A stretch of DNA of 64,000 nt from Paraburkholderia sp. ZP32-5 (GTDB taxonomy: Bacteria; Pseudomonadota; Gammaproteobacteria; Burkholderiales; Burkholderiaceae): the NCBI RefSeq assembly GCF_021390495.1, contig NZ_JAJEJP010000001.1, positions 4,092,001 through 4,156,000 of the forward strand. Direction: 5' to 3'. Made by a program: the position numbers and the translations under genes. Position 1 is the first letter of the stretch; each line of letters opens with the position of its first letter. Of this stretch, positions 34,691 to 44,283 are shown piece after piece. The notes beneath the pieces were generated by a model that made no database searches, was not told the origin of the DNA, and saw only the letters and a program-made list of their open reading frames with translations.

Positions 34691-36859
34691 TTACCCGCGC
34701 GCGCGATGCTTCTTCGTCGACGCCGCCTTCTTTGACTTCTGTCCCTTGGCTTTGGGCAACGCCGGCGCCGGCACCGGCGCGCTTTCCGGCACCGCCGCGC
34801 TTTCCGCCGCCGGCTTCGCGCGCGCCACAATCCACTGCGCGAGATGCACCGACACACTCGCCAATACCTGCGCCCAGTCGCCCGCGCGGGCCTGACGGAA
34901 CAGCGTCAGATTCGGATACCACGGACTGTCCACACGCTCGTCGAGCCAGACCCATTCGGCGTCGAAGCGGCTCAGCAGCCAGACCGGCGTGCCGAGCGCG
35001 CCGGCAAGATGCGCAATCGCGGAATCGACGGTGATCACCAGGTCCAGGTTGGCTATCAGCGCGGCCGTGTCGGCGAGGTCGTTCAGTTCGCTCGACCAGT
35101 CGATCAACGCGGGCACCGGCGTTTCCAGCCCCTGGCGCAACGTGAAGTAGTTCGCGCCCGGCAGCGCGGGCAACGTCAGCATCTGCTCGACCGTCACCGA
35201 GCGGCGCAGATCCCGCCAGTGTTTCGGATGGTCGTCCCAGTACAGGCCGACGCGCAATCCGGTGTGCGGCTCCAGACGTTCGCGCCAGCGGGCCACATCG
35301 GCCGCGTCGATATGCACATAAGGCACATCGGCCGGAATGCGCGACAGCGTCGTGCGGAACGCGCCGATCAGGTTATGCATCGGCACGCGGGCGTCAACCG
35401 TCGCGGGCAGTTGCCCGATGCCGACCACTTCATCTACACCGTCGATACCTCGCAGCACCCGCGCGAGTTCATCCGGGCATTCGAGAATCACGCGCGCGCC
35501 CTGCTCGTTGAGCAATTTCGCGTAGCGTGCGAATTGCAGCGTGTCGCCGGCACCGCCGTCGGCGGTCAACACGATCGTGCGTCCATCCTGGCGAATCGGC
35601 TCACCGGCCGCATCGGTGAACAGGCCGGTCTGCTCGCGCAACTCCGGTGCATGCGCATGCCAGACCCAGCGGATTTCGCTCGCGCCGCTCTCATAGTCGC
35701 CCTTCTTCCACAACAGACGACCCCGGAGAATATGTGCCTCGATGTGCTCAGGGTTCAGCACCAACGCATGCGACAGATAGGCAAGCGCGTCATCGATACG
35801 ATTAGCGGCCTGGCAGTATTTGCCGAGCAGGCAATAGACCTGGTCCTGCGTCGAGAACAGCGCCGCCTTGCTTTCCAGCAGCGAGATCGCCGCATCCAGT
35901 TCGTCCAGCACCACATAGACATCGCACAGCGCCGACACGACCCGCGAGTCGTCGGGCAGCACCTGCAGCGCGCGCTCGTACATGTCCTTCGCTTCGCCGA
36001 AGCGACCGCTTTCGGCCAGCAGCATCGCCAGGTTCTGCAGCGTGCCCGGATCGTCCTGCTTGATCGACAGCGCTTGCCGCAGCAGACGTTCGCGCTTCTC
36101 GCTCGATAGCAGCAACGCGAGATTGTTCAACGCGGGCAGATGTTCGGGCTGATGCTGCAGCACCGCCTTGTAACCTTCGAGCGCTTCGTCGGTTTGGCCA
36201 GCCTGATGATGAATCGTGGCGAGCGCGAACGTGGCCTCGACGCTATCCACGGCGCTCCCGGCCTCTGCCGCGCGCTCGCGCTTTCGCAACACCAGTTCGA
36301 TTGCCGATTCGGCGAGACCGTACGACGACTGATCGAAACGCGCCTCGCCCTGCTTGAACGCGGCATCCAGCTTTTCGATCTTCAGCACTTCGACTTCGTC
36401 CTGAAAATGCATCGACAGCTTCAACAGGCTGATCGAACGCGGCGACCAGCTTGCCGGCTTATGGATCGTGAACGACCACTTGTGGTCAGTATTGAACGTC
36501 GACGGCCAGACGCCCTGCTCGTACAGGTCTTCGTCGGGCGCGGTGATGATCAGATGGCCGCCCGGTTTGCAGATGCGAATCCAGTTGCCGAGTGCCTGCA
36601 GCGGATCGTCCATCCGCGCCAGATAGTGGCTCGCGTGCACGAAGTCGTACGTGTCGTCCGCGACGCTTCCCATCAACATCGCGTCGCCATCGGACTGCTG
36701 CCAGTTGCGCAGCGACTTCACCAGCGGAAAGAAAGAGGACAAGCTCGACAACGATCCGGGTTCCGTACTGATATCGATGCCGTCACCCGACAGCCAACGC
36801 GTAAAGAAGCGTTGGTCGTTGCCACGACGAAGCATTTGCTTGGCTATTTCGTTCGCCAT
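34691..36859 (-). CDS. Fusion: methyltransferase-like, TPR and GT9 (heptosyltransferase-like) domains
   Basis: This is a 722-residue cytosolic protein. Residues 1-185 resemble a SAM methyltransferase (GDGIDIS in the motif I position, DTYDFVHASHYLARMDDP, ICKPGGHLIITAPDEDLYEQ). Residues 200-400 are TPR repeats (ATIHHQAGQTDEALEGYKAV; AESGRFGEAKDMYERALQVL). From about residue 420 the sequence matches the heptosyltransferase-like GT9 fold (IVLTADGGAGDTLQFARYA; VPYVHIDAADVARWRERL; VITVDSAIAHLAGALGTPVW). The last 50 residues are a Lys/Ala/Pro-rich tail ending KKAASTKKHRARG. Such fusions occur in flagellin-glycan loci. The start ATG at 36859 has AGGCACC upstream. The specific sugar is unknown. Confidence 0.83.
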   Translation of the reverse strand: MANEIAKQMLRRGNDQRFFTRWLSGDGIDISTEPGSLSSLSSFFPLVKSLRNWQQSDGDAMLMGSVADDTYDFVHASHYLARMDDPLQALGNWIRICKPGGHLIITAPDEDLYEQGVWPSTFNTDHKWSFTIHKPASWSPRSISLLKLSMHFQDEVEVLKIEKLDAAFKQGEARFDQSSYGLAESAIELVLRKRERAAEAGSAVDSVEATFALATIHHQAGQTDEALEGYKAVLQHQPEHLPALNNLALLLSSEKRERLLRQALSIKQDDPGTLQNLAMLLAESGRFGEAKDMYERALQVLPDDSRVVSALCDVYVVLDELDAAISLLESKAALFSTQDQVYCLLGKYCQAANRIDDALAYLSHALVLNPEHIEAHILRGRLLWKKGDYESGASEIRWVWHAHAPELREQTGLFTDAAGEPIRQDGRTIVLTADGGAGDTLQFARYAKLLNEQGARVILECPDELARVLRGIDGVDEVVGIGQLPATVDARVPMHNLIGAFRTTLSRIPADVPYVHIDAADVARWRERLEPHTGLRVGLYWDDHPKHWRDLRRSVTVEQMLTLPALPGANYFTLRQGLETPVPALIDWSSELNDLADTAALIANLDLVITVDSAIAHLAGALGTPVWLLSRFDAEWVWLDERVDSPWYPNLTLFRQARAGDWAQVLASVSVHLAQWIVARAKPAAESAAVPESAPVPAPALPKAKGQKSKKAASTKKHRARG

Positions 36860-36967
36860 ATCTGGTGCCTTTTAAATTTGGCTTTTTAAATTTGCTTTGA
36901 ATTTGCTTTTTAGTTTGCTAACCGCGCGCCGGCTCGCTGGGTCTGTCAAGCCGCTGTCAAACCGCTA

Positions 36968-38692
36968 TCAAATCAGAACCACCCACTTCGGATCGAGTAC
37001 TTCCCATTCGATCCGCTGTATCAATCTTTCGTACGCCTGCGACAGGAAACCCCAGATGATCTGGCATTCCGGTTGGGCCAGCCGCCATGTGGTTTCGTAG
37101 ACTTCGTCGAGCAAGGGTTTGACGGATGCGACGTTTCGATAGCCGATCAGCCCTGTATTCATGATGCGGTTCGACATCGACAGACCTCGGGCCGCGATCT
37201 CACGCTCCAGCCATGCGACCGTCTGCGGCATCGTGCTCGCGTAGCGTTCCCACTCCATCGCCTGATCGATTTCGTCCTGGATCGACAGCTTGACGCGCGG
37301 CGTATTGCGGATCAACACCGCTTTGCCTTCCTCGAAATTGCCGACGATGTACTCGACGTGGCGTTTATCGAGCGCGAACTTGTGATCGCAGTAAATGATC
37401 AGCTCTTCCGCCGCGTATTGCGGAAACGCGTCGAAGAACTGCAGATACTTGATGTACTTCGACTGCAGCGACGCAAACCGGTAATCGTCCGTCATCGGGT
37501 GCGTCTTCACGAACTCGAAGATCCAGCCTTTCGCTTCGGCGGCTTTTTTCAGGTTGCGGTTATTGGAGAAGAACACGCAGCGCATGCCCGGAATGGCGTC
37601 GTGAACCTCGCTGAAAATCGCGCCGAACAGGCAACTGATGATCAACGGTCCGTTGCCGCGAACCGGTGCCGGCATCGCGTTATCCGCGCGCTGCGGATGA
37701 CGTGCTTCGAGTGCGGCGATCTTTTGATCTCTGCCGGCCACGGCCTGCTTGAAGATCTCCAGATGCTGGTTCAGTTGCGCGATCGCGGCATTGCGCTCGG
37801 CGATGTGGTGATAGACCCGCGCTTCGTAGCGCAGCATCGGCGCGACGTCGGTCAGGAACTGTTGCGCGTCGTCGAGCGCGGTATCGAGCGCCGGGGCGCC
37901 GCTTGCGCCGTCGCGGCACACGGCATCGAGCGCGCCGTAAAGTTGTCTGAGCGCGCGCGGCGCCGCGCGAACCAGATTCAGATCCTGCGGCTGGAAGCGC
38001 GTGTGGCGCAGGCCGTCTTCCAGAAACGTCGCGCGATATTCGTCGAAGCGTTGCGGGTCGAGCGGCAGCGACAGTTGCGCGGCGATCCGCTCCAGTTCGG
38101 CGGCGGGCTGGTCGAGCAGGCAGTCGTAGTCGACGATCACGCGCTCACGGTCGCGGGTTTCGACGAGCGACGGCACCACATGTTCGAGCCACAGATGCAG
38201 CGCCTTTTCTTCGGCCATACCGTCGCGCTTGGCCAGCGAGCGCGCAACGCTGAGCGGATGCCGCACCGACAGCACGTACTTGACCGGCACGCCGACGCAG
38301 TCGAACACCGGTTTCCAGAATTTGATCAGCCGCGACAGGCGCGGGTCCTTCATCGCGAAGACCTTGCCGGCGCATTTGCCGCGCAGCGTCATCAGCGCCT
38401 CGGTCTGAAATGCGTCGAGCCGCTCCGGCGGGATCCGGGACAGGTCCAGTTCGCCCAGCGTGTGCCAGTCCATGCCGGCTGCCGCCATCAGTTCGACGTT
38501 GAGCTTGACGATGTCGTAGTCTTCGAAGAAGCCCTTGTCGTTGTTGCCGTCGGCGGCCGGCAGCAGGCGATTGCCCAGATCGGCGCCCAGCGCCGTCATC
38601 GCGCGAGCCGTCGCACTGGTCCCGCTTCTGTGCATACCGAGCACGACGAGCAGCATGCCCGTCTGGGTCGTCGCACCGCTGCCTTCAGTCAT
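36968..38692 (-). CDS. Fusion: sulfotransferase family domain plus DUF616-like glycosyltransferase domain
   Basis: This is 574 residues from ATG 38692. Residues 14-290 have the PAPS-dependent sulfotransferase signature: the P-loop GMHRSGTSATARAM, the KDPRLSRLIKFWKPVF 3'-phosphate loop and SVRHPLSVARSLAKRDGM. A helical or coiled segment (about residues 290-350, including AIAQLNQHLEIFKQ) leads to a C-terminal domain of about 200 residues (IISCLFGAIFSEVHDAIPG, YIKYLQFFDAFPQY, IIYCDHKFAL) that resembles the DUF616/TOD1-type glycosyltransferase group, a less certain call. The product could sulfate and extend a glycan. It is 108 bp downstream of the methyltransferase-TPR-GT9 gene's start region on the same strand, so it is transcribed first of the two. 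Confidence 0.75.
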   Translation of the reverse strand: MTEGSGATTQTGMLLVVLGMHRSGTSATARAMTALGADLGNRLLPAADGNNDKGFFEDYDIVKLNVELMAAAGMDWHTLGELDLSRIPPERLDAFQTEALMTLRGKCAGKVFAMKDPRLSRLIKFWKPVFDCVGVPVKYVLSVRHPLSVARSLAKRDGMAEEKALHLWLEHVVPSLVETRDRERVIVDYDCLLDQPAAELERIAAQLSLPLDPQRFDEYRATFLEDGLRHTRFQPQDLNLVRAAPRALRQLYGALDAVCRDGASGAPALDTALDDAQQFLTDVAPMLRYEARVYHHIAERNAAIAQLNQHLEIFKQAVAGRDQKIAALEARHPQRADNAMPAPVRGNGPLIISCLFGAIFSEVHDAIPGMRCVFFSNNRNLKKAAEAKGWIFEFVKTHPMTDDYRFASLQSKYIKYLQFFDAFPQYAAEELIIYCDHKFALDKRHVEYIVGNFEEGKAVLIRNTPRVKLSIQDEIDQAMEWERYASTMPQTVAWLEREIAARGLSMSNRIMNTGLIGYRNVASVKPLLDEVYETTWRLAQPECQIIWGFLSQAYERLIQRIEWEVLDPKWVVLI

Positions 38693-39149
38693 TGAATGAA
38701 TTTCCCGAATCGATCCTGGATAACAGCGCTCGTCCTGCCGGACGACAAACCGTCTGCCGCTCTGATGTGGCCGCCCGGGCGATCGGCGGGATGCCGGCGG
38801 CGGCCATCCGGATTGCCTTTGCGCGCGCGTGACGGGGGTTCGCCCGCGTTCATCACAAGCGCTTTGCGCCGACACTTCCGGATGCTCAGCGGATTATGAC
38901 AAGCCTGTCACGCGCGCAAATCACGAATTAGAGCCCGAAACCTGTGGCTGTTTGCCGGGTGACGGGTCGGGCGGCGGCTTGCGTGGGAATGGGGGGCGGA
39001 ACTGAGTGACGAGCGAGCGCCGCTTTGTCGGTACATCGCGGCGCGCTGGCGACTGGTCGTGATTGGTCGCGGTCGGATCGGGAAAGCGCGGAGTGGTGAA
39101 GGAGACCGGCGCTGCCGCGCTCGGTCCCTTCGCGTTGCGACTGCGGCGC
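38693..39149 (-). other. Intergenic region without a supported gene
   Basis: These 457 bp lie between two minus-strand glycan genes. Overlapping open frames exist on both strands but are Arg/Ala/Ser-rich shadows without ribosome-binding sites. No terminator with a T tract is visible. Confidence 0.4.
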
Positions 39150-40502
39150 TCAGGCCGCTTCGAAGCGCATCACGTACTGCATCGGCAGTGCATCGGCTTC
39201 GGCCTGCTCGGGATCGACGCCGAGCGCCTGGGCCAAGCCCTTGATCCACGGCAGTGCGGCGGCGCGCTGCGGTTCGTCGAAGATGCGCGGATGGCCAGCC
39301 ACCAGCCGATAACCGCAGCCGTCAAACATTTCGAGGATGGTCTGGCGGGTAAACCAACGCAAGTGCGTGCGGTCCAGCAAGCCGCCCTCTTCGTAGCGCA
39401 GCGCGCCGATCGCGAGCCTCGCCTGCACGCTCCAGTGCTGCATGTTGGGCAGGCACACCGCCACGCTGCCGCCGGGCGGCAGCACGGCGCGGATACGCTT
39501 GAGCACCTTCCACGGATCGGTCAGGTGCTCCAGCACGTCGCCGAATACCCAGCACTGGCGATCGGAGAACTGCTGGAACGCGGTCTCGGGGATCGCCTCG
39601 ACGTCCAGCGCGTAGACCGCATCGCAGTGCTGCATCGCCGAGCGCGCCGCTTCCTCGCGGATTTCAATCCCAACCACGTGACACTGCGCGTTGCGCCGCT
39701 TCAGCGCGGCCGCGAGGCCACCGACGTTACATCCGACCTCGATAACGCGCTGCGTCTCCGGCTGGATCACGTTCAGCAGATCGGCATTGAACGGGATGCC
39801 GGTCGTGTCGTATTGCCCGCTCTTGCGGATGTCGCGATCGGGACTATCGAGGTTGTAGCTACCCGAGCGCTGCACCGTGCCTTGCCACGGGTGCGAAATA
39901 AACACCGGCTCAACAGGATTGGCAAAATCGTGCTCGACCCACCGCACGTCGCCGAGCAGCTCGGCCGACTTGCCCGCATCGTGGATGGCCTGCATCGCCG
40001 CCAGCATCGGCGCGCCGTGCTTGAACGGCAACGGCCATTGCAGCATCACCGCCGGATGACACAGCATGCAGGCCGGATGCAGGTACAGCAGGCTGGGATC
40101 GGCAGGCTCGCCTTCGCGCACGTTGATGCCGTCGGGGCGCACCGACATCACGCAGCCGACGCCGTACATGCCGGGCTGCAGCTTCGCCAGCAGATCTTCG
40201 AGCATGCCGGGCTTGAGCAGCGTCACGTCGCTGTCGAGAAACAGGCAGCGTTCGCCGAGCGGCAGGTTTTGCAGCGCCCAGGCGATGCCCGGGCCGTGAT
40301 GAATATTGAAGCCATGCGCGTGCAGTTCCACGCCGGGGATACCTTGCAGTCCTTCGCGCAGCGCGTCCACTTGCGCGCTATCCGAGCCATCCACGATATG
40401 AATGGGGTTGGCCGGATAGAAAGCGCGTATCGAGCGCACGAGGTTGCAGACCAGATCCGGCGTGTTGTACGAGACGGTGACGATCGGGACGTTGTTTGGC
40501 AT
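39150..40502 (-). CDS. Fusion: GT2-like glycosyltransferase plus SAM methyltransferase
   Basis: This is 450 residues from ATG 40502 (MPNNVPIVTVSYNTPDLVCN). Residues 1-200 are a GT2-like fold with IHIVDGSDS, GIAWALQNLPLGERCLFLDSDV (DSD metal site) and MYGVGCVMSVRPDG. Residues 240-450 are a SAM methyltransferase: VIEVGCNVGGLAAAL (motif I), CWVFGDVLEHLTDPW (motif II intact), LPPGGSVAVCLPNMQHWSVQ, LLDRTHLRWFTRQTILEMF. This half is clearly paralogous to the N-terminal half of the TagF fusion at 13978. It probably adds and O-methylates a sugar on the surface glycan. The frame stays open 25 codons upstream without homology. Confidence 0.83.
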   Translation of the reverse strand: MPNNVPIVTVSYNTPDLVCNLVRSIRAFYPANPIHIVDGSDSAQVDALREGLQGIPGVELHAHGFNIHHGPGIAWALQNLPLGERCLFLDSDVTLLKPGMLEDLLAKLQPGMYGVGCVMSVRPDGINVREGEPADPSLLYLHPACMLCHPAVMLQWPLPFKHGAPMLAAMQAIHDAGKSAELLGDVRWVEHDFANPVEPVFISHPWQGTVQRSGSYNLDSPDRDIRKSGQYDTTGIPFNADLLNVIQPETQRVIEVGCNVGGLAAALKRRNAQCHVVGIEIREEAARSAMQHCDAVYALDVEAIPETAFQQFSDRQCWVFGDVLEHLTDPWKVLKRIRAVLPPGGSVAVCLPNMQHWSVQARLAIGALRYEEGGLLDRTHLRWFTRQTILEMFDGCGYRLVAGHPRIFDEPQRAAALPWIKGLAQALGVDPEQAEADALPMQYVMRFEAA

Positions 40503-40698
40503 GGGTAGGGATTGCGCCGGCACGATAAGCCGGCGCGTTTTCCGGTTGCGGCGATTTTGCGGATTGACTTCGTCCAACCGTGGTCGGGTCTGTCTTAGCG
40601 TCTGTCCTGTGTGGGCCCCGGCCGTGGCGGCGGTCCTCTATGGCGTCGCACTGTATCACGAGTTTGCGGCACTCGAAAAAGCGCGGCGGGGCCCGGCA

Positions 40699-41709
40699 CT
40701 AACGCGTCAACGTGATCGACAGATAGGTCACGTAGAGCACGCCACACACCAGCAGCGCGCCGACACGCAAGCCTTGCTCGCGTACGTTGATACGCAGCCA
40801 TGCGGCGGAGGCAAGCGTGATCGCGACACCGGTCAGCACTTCGATGCGCGGCGTCCACGGCGTCAGCAGAATGCCGATCGCAGGCAGCAGCGTGCCCTGA
40901 AACACCATCGCGCCGGTGATGTTGCCGAACGCGAGCGTGTCCTTGCCGCGCCGGATCCATAGAATGCTGTTGACCTTCTCCGGCAATTCCGTCGCGATCG
41001 GAATGATCAACAGCGACAGCAGCAGCGGCGATACACCCACCGCTTCGGACACGCCGCGCACGCCGTGAATGAAGCCTTCCGCGCCCCAAACCAGCAACGC
41101 GACCGCGAGCGCCAGTTGCAGCGCGATCGTCGCGAGATTGGTCGGCAATCCGATACGCGCGAGCAGCATCTTGCCCGGCGCCTCGGTGCCGTGCCCGGCG
41201 TCGACGAGCTGACTCGACGCACGGAACGTCATCACCACATAGACGACGTAGACGCCCACCAGCGCCACGCTGAACAGCGCGCGCACGATCAGTTGCTCAT
41301 GCGGCACGTACATCGCCACGGCCGCCAGCGCGAACGCGCACAGGAAGTAGTTCAGATCGCGCGTGAAGCCGGTGCGCTCGGGCGCGACCCAGCCCTGCAC
41401 GCCGCGTGAGCGCAGCACCGCGAGTGTCATCAGAAACGTCGACAGCGTGGAGAGCATCAGCGGCGCGCCGAGAATCGCGCCGACACCGATCTCCTCGTTG
41501 ACCGTGCCGCCGGCCTTGCTGCCGGCGATCGCGAGCAACGGCACCAGCGTTTCGGGCAGCGCGGTGCCGACCGCCGCGAATAGCGAGCCGGTCACGCCTT
41601 CCGATATTTTCAGACGTTCGCCCAGATGTTCGAGCGCATTGGTGAAGAGTTCGGCCGCCACGAGGATGACGACCAGCATGATCGCGAGTTCGAAGACGAG
41701 ACCGGTCAT
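40699..41709 (-). CDS. Sodium/calcium-exchanger-family cation transporter, probable Mn2+/Ca2+ efflux
   Basis: This is a 336-residue inner-membrane protein with about ten hydrophobic segments and the two CaCA alpha repeats: first GSLFAAVGTALPETLVPLLA, second SLLIIPIATELPEKVNSILW. Both repeats keep the acidic Glu after Pro that binds the cation. The start at 41709 (MTGLVFELAIML) has GGGAG upstream. The 5' leader contains a yybP-ykoY type riboswitch, an element that senses Mn2+, so manganese export is a better guess than calcium homeostasis. It is a monocistronic unit, with PhoD upstream separated by a terminator. Confidence 0.85.
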   Translation of the reverse strand: MTGLVFELAIMLVVILVAAELFTNALEHLGERLKISEGVTGSLFAAVGTALPETLVPLLAIAGSKAGGTVNEEIGVGAILGAPLMLSTLSTFLMTLAVLRSRGVQGWVAPERTGFTRDLNYFLCAFALAAVAMYVPHEQLIVRALFSVALVGVYVVYVVMTFRASSQLVDAGHGTEAPGKMLLARIGLPTNLATIALQLALAVALLVWGAEGFIHGVRGVSEAVGVSPLLLSLLIIPIATELPEKVNSILWIRRGKDTLAFGNITGAMVFQGTLLPAIGILLTPWTPRIEVLTGVAITLASAAWLRINVREQGLRVGALLVCGVLYVTYLSITLTR

Positions 41710-41784
41710 GCGGCACTCCCGGCGCATGCCTGATGAGCACGGCTGGCTGGACGGAAAACACACGAGGGGACTGCCGGCGGGCAA

Positions 41785-41985
41785 CGATGATTCACAGGGC
41801 AACTCCGTGGTCGGACGCAGGTAACGAACCATGACGCACCGCCACTCGTCCGACCAGAACGAGGCAGTGCGTCAATAGTCTCGCCAAACCGACCTGGTCG
41901 AACGCGCCATGGCCTGCAGGCCAAGTATGTTGACGCGCTCTCCTTCATGCGATGAAGGAAGGCTACTCCCTAGTGACCGGGGGAT
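41785..41985 (-). promoter_or_regulatory. yybP-ykoY (Mn2+) riboswitch with visible alternative stems
   Basis: Read on the minus strand, the leader contains the two signature loops of the class: AGGGAGTAGCC (41960-41971) and GCGTCAACATACTTGG (41921-41936), then GGCGAGAC. The aptamer leg GCGTCAA (41930-41936) pairs with TTGACGC (41869-41875). TGACGCAC (41867-41874) can instead pair with GTGCGTCA (41832-41839) in a long downstream stem, so the two folds exclude each other as in a transcription or translation switch. The outer limits are approximate. Confidence 0.82.
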
Positions 41986-42128
41986 TCTATCGGCAAGGGG
42001 CGGCTTTCAGCAAGCTTGTAGGCGTCTGTGGGCTGCGTCGGCAATGCAGGCGGTGTTGGCGATGTTGGCGCCGTGAAGTAATTCGCAACCTGTCGCTAGT
42101 CGCGTGACAGCGGCTGCCGACCAAATGC

Positions 42129-42147
42129 AAAAAAGCCGCATTGCGGC
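42129..42147 (-). terminator. Rho-independent terminator of the PhoD-like gene
   Basis: GCCGC-AAT-GCGGC on the minus strand (42135-42147) is followed by six T residues. It lies 90 bp past the stop codon and isolates the riboswitch-controlled transporter from upstream transcription. Confidence 0.85.
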
Positions 42148-42237
42148 ACCGCGAAAGCATCCACGGCAACCGCAAGCGGCCATCTATTCGGGCACGCAAT
42201 GCGCGTTCGCATCGCCCGCCCGCTGCACAACAGCGGC

Positions 42238-44283
42238 TTACGTCGGCGCCGCCACCACCGTCACTGCCGGCGTATTCACCGCCACCGTCACCACCTGGGT
42301 GCTGGCGATCGCAGTCGCCGCCGTCGGCACCACACCCGCCGGGCTCACCGGAGCAAGCTTGCGGAAGTTGCAGGTCAGCAGCGTCGGCGTCAGCGTGATC
42401 ACGCTGTAACCCTGCGCGTTGGTGTTCGCGTAGGTCAGCCAGCTGTTGTTCGACGTCAGCGTCGTGTCGAGGCTGTTGAAGGTGCCGTTGGTCGCCAACT
42501 CATTCAGCCAGCCCGTGTTGTTCGCGGGGTTGTTCACGAAGCCCACGTACGAGGTGAACAGCGACGTGCTCGAGATACCGGCCGTCACCAGATCGACCAT
42601 CACGGGCTTCGGTGTAGCGGCGTCGAAGTCGTCCATCACGGTACCGGCGGCGAACGCATTCAGGTCGCCGGTCAGCGCCACCACGTTGTTGATGCTGTTG
42701 TCCGCGAGGAACGCCATCAAATTCAGACGCTCGGCGTTGTAACCGTCCCACTGGTCGGCGTTCATCAGCATCGTGGTCAGCGTCGAGTACGGCGGCAGCA
42801 TCGCGTTCAGCGCGGCGATCGTGTCCTGAACGTCGGCTGTCGGGAAACCGAGGCCCCCCGGCCCCGGCCCCGCGAACGCGCTCAGATTCGCGAACGGCGC
42901 GGGGATCAGGTTGCCGGCCACTGCGGCGGCCAGGTCCGCCTGGATCGCCGTATGGAACCCCGCCTCGAACGGCGTGAGGCCGCTTGTGGTTTGCAGAACG
43001 GCCTGGGTCAGCGCGTTCGTCAGCGCGGCCATCAGATCCACTTCCATGCGCAGCAGCGACACGTCGTTGCCCCACAGCTTCCACGTGGTCTTCGCCGCGC
43101 TCATCTGGCTCTGCCACCATTGACGCTGCGTGTCGCCCAGCATCGTCACCGGCGTCAGCGCGCCGCCGCTAGTGGTCAGGCGCGCCTGTTCGGCCGCGGC
43201 CACCGTGGCCTTCGGCACGAAGTAACGGGCACCGATCGGATTGCCCGAGGTCGTCTCGGCCACTTCGTGAGCGGCGCGGTACAGACGCTCGTCGGTCATC
43301 ACCAGCGTGGCCAGATCGCCGAACGTGAACGAACGATAGATCTGGATGTTCTGGAACGACGGATTGTCGGCCGTGAACGTGACGTCGGCCGGCATGAATT
43401 CGAACCACGCCTGGTTCGCGCTGCGGCGGCGCGCGGTCTGCTCGGCTTCGGCGGACGTGTAGGTCTCGTGATCCTGCCAGCAATCGTCGGAAAACTCGTG
43501 GTCGTTCCAGATCGCGATCATCGGCCAGTTCGCGTGCAGACGCTGCAGGCGCGGGTCGCTGCGGTACGTCATGTACAGCGTGCGGTAGTCGGCGAGCGTG
43601 GTCGCGTAGGTCGAACCGTCGGGCAGCGCGGTGCCGTTGGGCAGCTTGATGGGCGGATGCTGCGGGTCGGTTGCCGGCGTAACCGGCAGCGTGATGCCCA
43701 GTTGCTCGTACACATAGTTGCCCACGTGCACGATGAAACTGATGTCTTCGTTCTGCATCGCGTCGAATGCAGCCCAGTGATTCACGCTCCAGTCCTGGCA
43801 GTTGATCACCGCGAAATTCAGCTTCGCGAGCGACTGGCCCGCCGCCGGCAGCGTCCACGTGCGGCCCGTCGTGCTGGTCACGCTGCCTACCGTGAAGCGA
43901 TAGTAGTAAATCGTGTTCGCGCTCAGGCCGGTGACCTTGTGGCGCAGCGTGTAATCCCAATCCGGCGTCGCCGACACCGTCGTATTGACGACCAGCGCGC
44001 TGAAGTCGGCGGTGGTCGATACCTGCACGCCGACGTTGACCGGGTTGGTGCCGTCGGCGCCGTCGACGCGCGTCCACAGCACGACGCTATCCGGTTGCGG
44101 ATCGCCGGAGGCCACGCCCAGCGAAAACGACATGGGTTTCGCCGTGCCGCCGGTACCGCCGCCGCCGGCGTTGTTCGTGGTGCTCGTCGAGACGTCGCTG
44201 CCACCACATGCGCTCAATAGCGTGGTGCTCGCGACCGACATCGTCATGAAGCTGCCCCACTTGATAAATTTACGGCGATCCAT
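42238..44283 (-). CDS. PhoD-like phosphodiesterase/alkaline phosphatase D family protein, altered metal site
   Basis: This is 681 residues from ATG 44283. The N terminus MDRRKFIKWGSFMTM has the twin-arginine motif, and LLSAC is a lipobox-like sequence, so a Tat-exported lipoprotein is likely. The PhoD N-terminal beta domain (SLGVASGDPQPDSVVLWTRV) and metallophosphoesterase core (NCQDWSVNHWAAFDAMQ; WNDHEFSDDCW; MLGDTQRQWW) follow. Two expected ligands are changed: the usual HLGDY motif reads HVGNY (Asn189) and the usual GDxH reads GDLN (Asn542). Long Ala/Asn-rich insertions occur around residues 390-480 and the C-terminal 35 residues are Ala/Val/Thr-rich. Activity on phosphate esters is therefore uncertain. 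It is transcribed alone. Confidence 0.8.
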   Translation of the reverse strand: MDRRKFIKWGSFMTMSVASTTLLSACGGSDVSTSTTNNAGGGGTGGTAKPMSFSLGVASGDPQPDSVVLWTRVDGADGTNPVNVGVQVSTTADFSALVVNTTVSATPDWDYTLRHKVTGLSANTIYYYRFTVGSVTSTTGRTWTLPAAGQSLAKLNFAVINCQDWSVNHWAAFDAMQNEDISFIVHVGNYVYEQLGITLPVTPATDPQHPPIKLPNGTALPDGSTYATTLADYRTLYMTYRSDPRLQRLHANWPMIAIWNDHEFSDDCWQDHETYTSAEAEQTARRRSANQAWFEFMPADVTFTADNPSFQNIQIYRSFTFGDLATLVMTDERLYRAAHEVAETTSGNPIGARYFVPKATVAAAEQARLTTSGGALTPVTMLGDTQRQWWQSQMSAAKTTWKLWGNDVSLLRMEVDLMAALTNALTQAVLQTTSGLTPFEAGFHTAIQADLAAAVAGNLIPAPFANLSAFAGPGPGGLGFPTADVQDTIAALNAMLPPYSTLTTMLMNADQWDGYNAERLNLMAFLADNSINNVVALTGDLNAFAAGTVMDDFDAATPKPVMVDLVTAGISSTSLFTSYVGFVNNPANNTGWLNELATNGTFNSLDTTLTSNNSWLTYANTNAQGYSVITLTPTLLTCNFRKLAPVSPAGVVPTAATAIASTQVVTVAVNTPAVTVVAAPT

